Assembly (NCBI GenBank): GCA_003646705.1
Contig: QMLK01000066.1
Coordinates: forward strand, 1-6,231
Length of the DNA stretch: 6,231 nt
Source of the DNA: Deltaproteobacteria bacterium
Lineage (GTDB): Bacteria; Desulfobacterota; B13-G15
Reading direction: 5' to 3'
Within the stretch, counting starts at the first letter, position 1; each line of letters opens with the position of its first letter. A model generated the notes under the pieces. The model had not been told where the DNA came from, did no database searches, and saw only the letters and a program-made list of their open reading frames with translations. This document shows positions 1 through 5,306 of the stretch, one piece after another. Made by a program: the position numbers and the translations under genes.

Positions 1-2
1 AC

Positions 3-266
3 AAGGACAGGCTGCGGGAGTCCAACAGGCGCCTGCTGGAGCGGATGGAGGTCTCTCTCAAGGAGAGGGAGGGGCAACTGAGGGCCCTCTCGGGGAAGCT
101 CCATGGACTCAGCCCCCTGGCCGTCCTCGGGAGGGGTTACTCCATCACCTGGCGCTTGCCGGACCGCAGGATCATCAAGGACTCCCGGGAGGTACAGATC
201 GGGGATACGGTGGAGGTCACCCTGGCCAAGGGAGGGATCAGGTGTCGAGTGAAGGAAAGGCACTGA
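3..266 (+). CDS. xseA: Exodeoxyribonuclease VII large subunit, C-terminal part (5' end outside window)
   Basis: This is the last 87 codons of XseA, the large subunit of exonuclease VII, a cytoplasmic nuclease that degrades single-stranded DNA to short oligonucleotides. The frame is open from base 3 to the TGA ending at 266, so the gene starts upstream of the window. Visible parts are the end of the long helical region (basic and Glu-rich, KDRLRESNRRLLERM) followed by the family's C-terminal signature, LSPLAVLGRGYSI, then D-R-R-I-I-K-D and the closing strand IGDTVEVTLAKGGIRCRV. The catalytic core is not in the window. The matching small-subunit gene xseB lies downstream at 1093-1329, separated by one peptidase gene, which supports the call. 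The end of the gene overlaps the start of the peptidase gene by 25 bases. Confidence 0.93.
   Translation, partial: KDRLRESNRRLLERMEVSLKEREGQLRALSGKLHGLSPLAVLGRGYSITWRLPDRRIIKDSREVQIGDTVEVTLAKGGIRCRVKERH
231..236 (+). promoter_or_regulatory. Ribosome binding site for the M23 peptidase gene (decides the GTG start)
   Basis: GGAGGG lies five bases before the GTG at 242, inside the last codons of xseA. No ATG is available in this frame before the hydrophobic signal segment. The site therefore supports GTG 242 as the start and gives the protein a complete signal peptide. Confidence 0.6.
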
Positions 267-1123
267 GGGGATGGCCCCTGATCCTCCTCGTCGTGACCCT
301 GGCCACCCCGGCCTTGGGGCTCCAACTTCGGAGCTGTCCCGCGTCCCTTGGCCAAGGGGAGATGGCCGTAGTGGAGGTCCAGGCGAAGGGGAAGGTAACG
401 GGGGGCTTCGCCGGAGAACCCCTCTTCTTCTTCCCCTATGCCCCCGACCTCTACAGGGCCTTGATAGGGGTGGACCTTGAAGCCGAACCGGGACCCAGAG
501 GCCTCCAAGTGGCGGAGGGGGAGAGGGTCTTGAGGGCCACGGTGATGGTGAAGAGGCGTCCCTTCGGGCTGCAGCGCCTCAACCTCCCTCCGGAGATGGT
601 GGAGCTCAGGGGAGAGGCCCTCCGACGGGTGAGGAGGGAAAAGGCCCTGATCCGCAGGGCCCTGCTGGGGACGAAGCCGCAGCCCCTCTGGAGGAGGCCC
701 TTCCTTCTGCCCCTGCGAGGGAGGATCACCGGGGCCTTCGGCCTTCAGCGCCTGATCAACGGCCGTTTCAGGTCCCGCCACACAGGGCTCGACATCGCCG
801 CCCCAGAGGGGACCCCAGTGGTCGCCACCAACGACGGAGTGGTAGTTTTGGCCTCCAGCTTGTATCTGGAGGGCAATACCGTTATAATGGACCACGGTTT
901 GGGCCTTTACTCCTTTTATCTCCATCTTAAGGAGTTTTTCGTAAAAAGGGGCCAAAGGATCCAGAGGGGCAAGGTCTTGGGCCTTGTAGGGGTGAGCGGT
1001 CGCGCCAGCGGCCCCCATCTCCATTGGGGGGTGGTCCTGAGGGGAAAGAGGGTCGACCCCCTGTCCCTCCTTGAGGCCCTGGGGGAGCAGGGATGGAAGA
1101 GAGGTCTTTCGAGGAGGCCCTGA
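242..1123 (+). CDS. Exported M23 family metallopeptidase (LytM/peptidoglycan endopeptidase type)
   Basis: This 293-residue protein is predicted to act in the periplasm or envelope on peptide cross-links of peptidoglycan. Residues 1-27 look like a Sec signal peptide: a short charged start, a hydrophobic core (WPLILLVVTLATPALG) and likely cleavage near residue 26. There is no lipobox. Residues about 30-150 form a beta-rich N-terminal domain with a basic helical linker. The M23 domain (about 160-280) is intact: GRITGAFG, the zinc ligands H180 and D184 (RHTGLDIA), the GNTVIMDHG strand, H228 (YLHL), and H259/H261 in the GPHLHWG motif. All metal and catalytic positions expected for an active enzyme are present. 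The start is GTG with a good ribosome binding site inside xseA. The 3' end overlaps xseB by 31 bases, which suggests translational coupling. The physiological substrate is unknown. An activator role is less likely because the ligands are complete. Confidence 0.9.
   Translation: MSSEGKALRGWPLILLVVTLATPALGLQLRSCPASLGQGEMAVVEVQAKGKVTGGFAGEPLFFFPYAPDLYRALIGVDLEAEPGPRGLQVAEGERVLRATVMVKRRPFGLQRLNLPPEMVELRGEALRRVRREKALIRRALLGTKPQPLWRRPFLLPLRGRITGAFGLQRLINGRFRSRHTGLDIAAPEGTPVVATNDGVVVLASSLYLEGNTVIMDHGLGLYSFYLHLKEFFVKRGQRIQRGKVLGLVGVSGRASGPHLHWGVVLRGKRVDPLSLLEALGEQGWKRGLSRRP
860..888 (+). promoter_or_regulatory. Candidate internal sigma-70-type promoter
   Basis: TTGTAT at 860-865 and a perfect TATAAT at 883-888 are separated by 17 bases, the ideal spacing. 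They sit in a locally AT-rich pocket (about 840-950) of an otherwise GC-rich sequence. Transcription starting near 895 would read xseB, ispA and dxs. Against this, the TATAAT lies over the codons for V-I-M in the conserved GNTVIMDHG strand of the M23 domain, and the -35 box matches the consensus at only three of six bases, so it may be chance. Confidence 0.25.
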
Positions 1124-1329
1124 AGGAGCTGGAGGAGATCGTCGAGCGGCTTGAAGGGGGAGACCTCCCCCTGGAGGAGTCGCTTCAGCTCTTCGAGAGG
1201 GGTGTGGGGCTGGCGCGCTTCTGTCACCGAAAGCTCGAAGAGGCCAAGAGGAGGGTGGAGGTCCTCGTCAAGGAGGGATCGGAGCTGGTGCCGCGCCCCT
1301 TCGAACCGGAGGAAGAGGGTGGACCTTGA
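1093..1329 (+). CDS. xseB: Exodeoxyribonuclease VII small subunit
   Basis: This 78-residue protein has the usual XseB length. It is the accessory subunit that binds in several copies to the XseA helical arm to form the active single-strand exonuclease in the cytoplasm. The sequence fits the family across its length: SFEEALKELEEIVERLEGG at residues 5-23, then D-L-P-L-E-E-S-L, LFERGVGLARFC, and a second helix KLEEAKRRVEVL, together giving the expected helical hairpin. The last 15 or so residues (acidic, P-R-P-F-E-P-E-E-E) are a disordered-looking tail. The start is ATG 1093, with GGGAG five bases upstream. The gene overlaps the M23 gene by 31 bases and the prenyl synthase gene by 11 bases, so it is probably translated from the same message. 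Confidence 0.95.
   Translation: MEERSFEEALKELEEIVERLEGGDLPLEESLQLFERGVGLARFCHRKLEEAKRRVEVLVKEGSELVPRPFEPEEEGGP
1308..1313 (+). promoter_or_regulatory. Ribosome binding site for the prenyl synthase gene (decides the GTG start)
   Basis: GGAGGA lies five bases before the GTG at 1319. The reading frame stays open far upstream (to about 1151), but that extension is Arg/Ser-rich, is an out-of-frame reading of xseB and resembles no prenyl synthase. The site and the expected family length both favour GTG 1319. Confidence 0.6.
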
Positions 1330-2167
1330 GGCTTACCTGAGGGAGAAGAGGGAGATGGTGGAGGAGGCCCTCCAGAGGTACCTCCCCCAAGAGGACGCCA
1401 TCCCCTCCCAGCTCCCCAAGGCGATGAGGTACAGCGTCTTCACGGGGGGCAAACGCATAAGGCCGGTGCTGATGCTCGCGGCCTGCGAAGCGGTGGGAGG
1501 GGACCCGAGGAAGGCCCTCCCCTTCGCCTGCGCCCTGGAGATGATCCACACCTACTCCCTCATCCACGACGACCTGCCCGCCATGGACGACGACGACTTC
1601 CGCCGTGGCTTCGCCACCAGCCACCGCGTCTTCGGGGAGGCCATGGCCATCCTGGCGGGGGACGCCCTGCTGACTGAGGCCTTCAGGCTCATGGCCAGCC
1701 CCGAGGCCAGGGGGGAACTACCAGAGGGCCTGGTGCTCGAGGTGATCGCCGATATCGCCCAAGCCGCTGGAGTGACGGGCATGGTTGGGGGACAGGCCCT
1801 GGACGTGGAGTCCGAGGGGAGGGATGTAGACCTGGAGACCCTCCGGTGGATCCACCACCACAAGACCGCGGCGATGATCTCCGTGGCGGTGAGGACCGGG
1901 GCCAAGATCGGAGGGGCGACCTCAGAGGAGCTGGAGGCCCTCGAGCGGTACGGGAAGGCCATCGGCTTGGCCTTCCAGGTGGTGGACGACATCTTGGACG
2001 TGGAGGAGGAGAAGGCGGCCACCTATCCCCGAGTGGTGGGCCTCCCCGAGGCCAAGAGGGAGGCGGAGAGGTTGCTACAGGAGGCCTTAGAGGCCTTGGA
2101 GCCGCTACGGGAGAGGTCGGAGCCCTTGCAGGCCATAGCCCAATTCATAGTGGAGCGGTCCTTCTGA
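1319..2167 (+). CDS. ispA: Polyprenyl synthetase, farnesyl/geranylgeranyl diphosphate synthase type
   Basis: This 282-residue cytoplasmic trans-prenyltransferase condenses isopentenyl diphosphate with allylic diphosphates. Motifs in order are FTGGKRIRP (41-49, diphosphate binding), EMIHTYSLIHDD leading into the first Asp-rich motif DDLPAMD (84-90, bacterial type with the two-residue insertion) and RRG, then AGDALLTEAF (113-122), GMVGGQALD (154-162), HHKTA (180-184), and the second Asp-rich motif DDILD (223-227). A Tyr five residues before the first motif fits a short-chain product (FPP), but GGPP is not excluded. The segment after DDILD is odd: only six residues (EEEKAA) separate DDILDV from TYP, where relatives usually have about 20, so a conserved loop is missing. 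The frame is intact around it. The start is GTG 1319. The gene overlaps xseB by 11 bases and ends one base before dxs, which supplies the same pathway. Confidence 0.92.
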   Translation: MDLEAYLREKREMVEEALQRYLPQEDAIPSQLPKAMRYSVFTGGKRIRPVLMLAACEAVGGDPRKALPFACALEMIHTYSLIHDDLPAMDDDDFRRGFATSHRVFGEAMAILAGDALLTEAFRLMASPEARGELPEGLVLEVIADIAQAAGVTGMVGGQALDVESEGRDVDLETLRWIHHHKTAAMISVAVRTGAKIGGATSEELEALERYGKAIGLAFQVVDDILDVEEEKAATYPRVVGLPEAKREAERLLQEALEALEPLRERSEPLQAIAQFIVERSF

Positions 2168-2168
2168 G

Positions 2169-4037
2169 ATGGAAAAGGTCTTGGAAAAGATGGATTCCCC
2201 TGAGGATCTGAGGAGGCTCCCTCGGGAACTGCTCCCCCAGTTGGCCCAAGAGGTGAGGGAAGAGATCATACGGGTGGTTTCCGAGCGAGGGGGGCACCTG
2301 GCCCCGAGCTTGGGGGCGGTGGAGTTGACCATAGCGCTCCATTACTGCTTCGACACCCCTCGGGACAAGATCCTCTGGGACGTGGGCCATCAGGCCTACG
2401 CCCACAAGATCCTCACCGGTCGCAGGGACCGCTTCCGGACGCTCAGACAGCGGGGGGGCATAAGCGGCTTCCCCCGTAGGGCCGAGAGCCCTTATGACGT
2501 CTACGACAGCGGCCACTCAGGCGGGGCCCTGCCCGTGGCCCTGGGGATGGCAGAGGCCAAGGCCCTCCGGGGGGAGGACTTCAGGGTGGTGGCGGTGATC
2601 GGCGATGGCACCCTGACTACCGGCGTGGCCTTTGAGGCCATGAACTGCGCCGGCGCTTGGAAGAGCGACCTCATCGTCGTGCTCAACGACAACGAGATGT
2701 CGATCTCCAAGAGCGTAGGGGCGCTGTCCGCTTACCTGAACCGGATCATGACCGGCCAGTGGGTGACCCGTTTCCGCGAGGACCTGAAGCGGCTCCTGCA
2801 CGAGGTCCCAGGGGGCAGGAGGCTCTTCCGCCTGATGAAGTACGCCGAAGAGGCCTTAAAGGGGGTCTTCACCCCGGGGCTGCTCTTCGAGGAGCTGGGT
2901 TTCAAGTACGTGGGCCCCTTGGACGGCCACAACCTCTACCACCTGATCGAGACCCTGGAGAACGTGAAGAGGCTGAAGGGCCCGGTGCTACTCCACGTGA
3001 TAACCAAAAAGGGCAAGGGCTACCCCCCTGCCGAAGAGGACCCTACCCTCTTTCACGGCGTCGGCAAGTTCGATCGCTCAAGCGGCACCTTCCCGGGCAG
3101 CGGGGGCCCTCCCACATACACGGAGGTCTTCGGCAGGACCTTATTGGAATTGGCGTCGAAGGACGAGCGTATAGTGGCCATCACCGCAGCCATGCCCCTC
3201 GGCACGGGCCTTGCGGAGTTCGCCAAGAGGTTCCCTGATCGCTTCTTCGACGTGGGGATAGCTGAGCAGGCGGCGGTGAGCTTAGCGGCCGGACTGGCCC
3301 TGGAGGGATTGAGGCCGGTGGTGGCCATCTACTCCACCTTCCTGCAGCGCGCCTATGACCAGATCGTCCAGGAGGTGGCCCTGCAGAGACTGCCGGTGCT
3401 GTTCGCCGTGGACAGGGGAGGGATCGTGGGGGAGGACGGCCCGACACACCACGGCCTCTTCGACCTCTCCTATCTGCGATCAGTGCCAGGGATGACGGTG
3501 ATGGCCCCCAAGGACGAGGGGGAGCTGCGACAGATGCTCTGGACGGCCCTCGGAAGGGAGGACGGCCCCGTGGCCCTCCGCTACCCCAGATCCCGGGGGG
3601 TTGGGGTTCCCCTGGAGGGAGAACCCCAACCCTTGGAGTGGGGGAAGGGGGAGGTGCTGAGGGAGGGCTCGCGGCTCCTGATCCTGGCCATAGGCTCCAT
3701 GGTCTACCCCGCCTTGGAGGCGGCTGAGCTGCTCGCCTCCCAAGGGCTAAGCCCCACCGTGGTCAACGCGCGGTTCGTGAAGCCCTTGGACGAGGCCCTG
3801 GTCCTCAGGCTCGCTCGAGGGCACGAGGCGTTGCTGACCGTGGAGGAGAACGTCCTGGAAGGGGGCTTCGGCAGCGCCGTGCTGCAACTCCTGGAGAGGG
3901 AGGGGGTCCTCAAACGCGTCAAGTGCATGGGGGCCCCTTCCGAATTCCTGGAGCACGGCACCAGGGGGGAACTCCTCGAGGCCTACGGCCTCGGCCCTGA
4001 ATCCATCTGCCGGGAAGCCCTGAGGCTCGTGGGGTGA
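2169..4037 (+). CDS. dxs: 1-deoxy-D-xylulose-5-phosphate synthase
   Basis: This 622-residue enzyme is full length for DXS. It condenses pyruvate and glyceraldehyde 3-phosphate with thiamine diphosphate (TPP), the first step of the MEP isoprenoid pathway, in the cytoplasm. The N-terminal TPP domain has DSPEDLRRLP (9-18), GGHLAPSLG with H43, DVGHQAY with H74, and the Mg/TPP motif GDG (145-147) to NDN (173-175), with D146 and N175 spaced 29 apart as in E. coli DXS. The middle domain has DVGIAEQ with catalytic E366, AIYSTFLQRAYDQ with Y388 and R394, DRGGIVGEDGPTHHG with D423 and H427, and LRYPRS with R474. The C-terminal domain covers about 490-622. Two positions differ from the usual: the GHSSTSIS loop reads GHSGGALP (115-122), and the His normally two residues after the catalytic Glu is A368. 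The ATG 2169 start follows ispA by one base with only a weak distant GGAG, so coupled translation is likely. It overlaps tlyA by four bases. Confidence 0.95.
   Translation: MEKVLEKMDSPEDLRRLPRELLPQLAQEVREEIIRVVSERGGHLAPSLGAVELTIALHYCFDTPRDKILWDVGHQAYAHKILTGRRDRFRTLRQRGGISGFPRRAESPYDVYDSGHSGGALPVALGMAEAKALRGEDFRVVAVIGDGTLTTGVAFEAMNCAGAWKSDLIVVLNDNEMSISKSVGALSAYLNRIMTGQWVTRFREDLKRLLHEVPGGRRLFRLMKYAEEALKGVFTPGLLFEELGFKYVGPLDGHNLYHLIETLENVKRLKGPVLLHVITKKGKGYPPAEEDPTLFHGVGKFDRSSGTFPGSGGPPTYTEVFGRTLLELASKDERIVAITAAMPLGTGLAEFAKRFPDRFFDVGIAEQAAVSLAAGLALEGLRPVVAIYSTFLQRAYDQIVQEVALQRLPVLFAVDRGGIVGEDGPTHHGLFDLSYLRSVPGMTVMAPKDEGELRQMLWTALGREDGPVALRYPRSRGVGVPLEGEPQPLEWGKGEVLREGSRLLILAIGSMVYPALEAAELLASQGLSPTVVNARFVKPLDEALVLRLARGHEALLTVEENVLEGGFGSAVLQLLEREGVLKRVKCMGAPSEFLEHGTRGELLEAYGLGPESICREALRLVG
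3598..3632 (+). repeat. Perfect 12-bp inverted repeat inside dxs
   Basis: GGGTTGGGGTTC at 3598-3609 is the exact reverse complement of GAACCCCAACCC at 3621-3632, with an 11-base loop between. Two G-U pairs could lengthen the RNA stem outward. It codes for part of the linker between the middle and C-terminal domains of DXS. There is no following run of T, so it is not a standard intrinsic terminator. Confidence 0.85.
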
Positions 4038-4783
4038 AGAAGGAGAGGCTCGACAAGCTCCTGGTCAAGAGAGGGCTGGCCCCAAGCCGGGAACGCGCCC
4101 AGGCCCTGATTATGGCAGGGGGGGTCCTGGTGGAGGGCCAAAGGGCCACCAAGGCCGGACAACAGGTGAGGGAAGACGCCTCGCTGGAGCTGCTCGGCGA
4201 CCCCATCCCCTACGTCAGCCGCGGCGGGCTGAAGCTCGAGGGAACCCTCGATCACTTTGGGGTAACGGTACGGGGAAAAGTGGCCATGGACGTCGGGGCC
4301 TCCACAGGGGGGTTCACCGATTGCCTGCTCAAGCGGGGGGCCAGGAAGGTCTACGCCGTGGACGTGGGCTATGGGCAACTGCACTGGAGACTGCGCCAAG
4401 ACCCGCGGGTGGTCTGCCTCGAACGGCGCAACATCCGCTACCTCCGGAAGGATGAGGTGCCTGAGGAGGTGGACCTGGTCACCATCGACACCTCCTTCAT
4501 CTCCCTGAGGCTGGTCATACCGGCCGCCCTCAAGTTCGTCAAACCCCAAGGGGAGCTCCTCGCCCTCATAAAGCCCCAGTTCGAGGTGGGCAGGGGGGAG
4601 GTCGAGAAGGGAGGAGTGGTCAGGGACCCGGAGAAGCACCGGCGGGTGATCCAGGGGATATGGTCCTTCTGTGAGGAACTGGGCCTTCGGCCCCAGGGGG
4701 TGATGGAGTCACCCCTCCGTGGCCCTAAAGGGAACAAGGAGTTCTTCATCTACCTCCGGAAAGGGGAGGATGGGGAGGCCTGA
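4034..4783 (+). CDS. tlyA: TlyA family rRNA (cytidine-2'-O)-methyltransferase
   Basis: This 249-residue protein consists of an N-terminal S4 RNA-binding domain (residues about 3-62, ERLDKLLVKRGL...SRERAQALI) and an FtsJ/RrmJ-like methyltransferase domain. The SAM-binding loop is DVGASTGGFTD (86-96). The family's K-D-K-E catalytic tetrad is complete: K67 in RGGLKL, D152 in TIDTSF, K180 in LIKPQFE and E236 in NKEFF. This has the same spacing I recall for Mycobacterium tuberculosis TlyA (69, 154, 182, 238). Known members methylate cytidines of 16S and/or 23S rRNA in assembling ribosomes; which rRNA is used here cannot be read from sequence. Older databases call such genes hemolysin A. The start is GTG 4034, overlapping the dxs stop as GTGA, with TGAGG eight bases upstream. 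The end overlaps DUF4416 by 14 bases. Confidence 0.94.
   Translation: MKKERLDKLLVKRGLAPSRERAQALIMAGGVLVEGQRATKAGQQVREDASLELLGDPIPYVSRGGLKLEGTLDHFGVTVRGKVAMDVGASTGGFTDCLLKRGARKVYAVDVGYGQLHWRLRQDPRVVCLERRNIRYLRKDEVPEEVDLVTIDTSFISLRLVIPAALKFVKPQGELLALIKPQFEVGRGEVEKGGVVRDPEKHRRVIQGIWSFCEELGLRPQGVMESPLRGPKGNKEFFIYLRKGEDGEA
4763..4769 (+). promoter_or_regulatory. Shine-Dalgarno-like sequence abutting the DUF4416 start
   Basis: GGGGAGG runs directly into ATG 4770 with no spacer, closer than a working ribosome binding site normally sits. Other in-frame starts are GTG 4719 and ATG 4809, and neither has a visible site. The DUF4416 gene may depend on ribosomes terminating at the tlyA stop 14 bases further on, or the true start may differ. 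Confidence 0.35.
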
Positions 4784-5306
4784 GGAACCGAAGCCGGCCA
4801 AGCTGATCATGAGTCTCCTCAGCCGCAGCGACGATTTCCTCCACCAGGCCCTGGAGCTCTTGCAGAGGAGTTACGGGGAGGTGGACTTCAAGAGCGACCC
4901 CCTGCCCTTCCACTGGACCCGCTACTATGAGCAGGAGATGGGTCCGGGGCTTTTCAGGCGTTTCGTCTCCTTTGCCCCCCTCATCAGAAGGGAGGCCTTG
5001 GTGGAGATCAAGCTCCACACCAACGAGGTAGAGGCGTCTCTGGCCGAAGGGGACAAGAGGCGGGTCAACATAGATCCCGGCTACATCACCGCCGAGCACC
5101 TCATCCTCGCCAGCACCAAGGGGGCCCCCCACAGGCCCTACCTGGGCAGGGGCATCTACGCCGACCTGACCCTCCTCTACAGGGAGGGGGCCTTCAGACC
5201 CCTGCAGTGGACTTATCCCGACTACGCCTCCGAGGAGGTGAGGAGGTTGCTCGAGGGGGTCCGAAGGAGGTATCTGGAGCAGTTGAGGGAGCTGAGGGAT
5301 GATTAG
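4770..5306 (+). CDS. DUF4416 family protein of unknown function
   Basis: This is a 178-residue soluble protein with no signal peptide or membrane segment. It is recognised as DUF4416 by its run of family-like motifs: KPAKLIMSLL (8-17), a helix with L-L-Q-R-S-Y-G, the aromatic stretch PFHWTRYYEQEMGPGL (46-61), IKLHTNEVE (80-88), RRVNIDPGYIT (98-108), ILASTKGAPHRPYLGRGIYA (112-131), LLYREG and QWTYPDY (146-152). The dense conserved polar and aromatic residues (N100, D102, K117, H121, R127, D151) look like an active or binding site, but no reaction is known to me and none is assigned. It lies between an rRNA methyltransferase and an RNase-family gene with overlaps on both sides, which hints at an RNA or translation role by association only. 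ATG 4770 gives the usual family N-terminus; the start is uncertain because its Shine-Dalgarno sequence abuts it. Confidence 0.82.
   Translation: MGRPEEPKPAKLIMSLLSRSDDFLHQALELLQRSYGEVDFKSDPLPFHWTRYYEQEMGPGLFRRFVSFAPLIRREALVEIKLHTNEVEASLAEGDKRRVNIDPGYITAEHLILASTKGAPHRPYLGRGIYADLTLLYREGAFRPLQWTYPDYASEEVRRLLEGVRRRYLEQLRELRDD

Noticed and set aside
320..340. Possible lipoprotein Cys near the M23 signal peptide (C32)
   Set aside because: The residues before it (LQLRS) do not form a lipobox, so ordinary signal peptidase cleavage is more likely.
910..934. CTCCTT / AAGGAG inverted repeat with a 13-base loop, followed by TTTTTCGTAAAAA
   Set aside because: The stem is only six bases, has no GC-rich core and lies within M23 coding sequence. 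A terminator here would cut the operon, and chance is sufficient.
137..1024. Long open frame of 295 codons on the minus strand across the M23 gene
   Set aside because: It is antisense to a gene with a complete M23 motif set. Its protein is Pro/Gly/His-rich with no recognisable domain, as expected for GC-rich shadow frames.
1151..1318. Upstream extension of the prenyl synthase frame to 338 residues
   Set aside because: The extra 56 residues are an Arg/Ser-rich out-of-frame reading of xseB. GTG 1319 has a well-spaced ribosome binding site and gives a normal family N-terminus.
2078..2101. Short direct repeat GAGGCCTT(A/G) twice in the prenyl synthase gene
   Set aside because: It encodes the helix repeat E-A-L-E-A-L, which is ordinary in this region of the family.
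3640..3667. G-rich tract with four G runs in dxs (possible G-quadruplex)
   Set aside because: The longest loop is nine bases, beyond the usual limit. G runs are common throughout this purine-rich coding strand, so it does not stand out.
3983..4639. Minus-strand open frame of 218 codons over tlyA
   Set aside because: tlyA on the + strand has an intact domain structure and catalytic tetrad. The antisense product resembles nothing and follows codon periodicity.
4034..4783. Reading tlyA as a hemolysin or pore-forming toxin
   Set aside because: The S4 plus FtsJ-like domains and the full K-D-K-E tetrad identify an rRNA methyltransferase; no membrane or toxin features are present.
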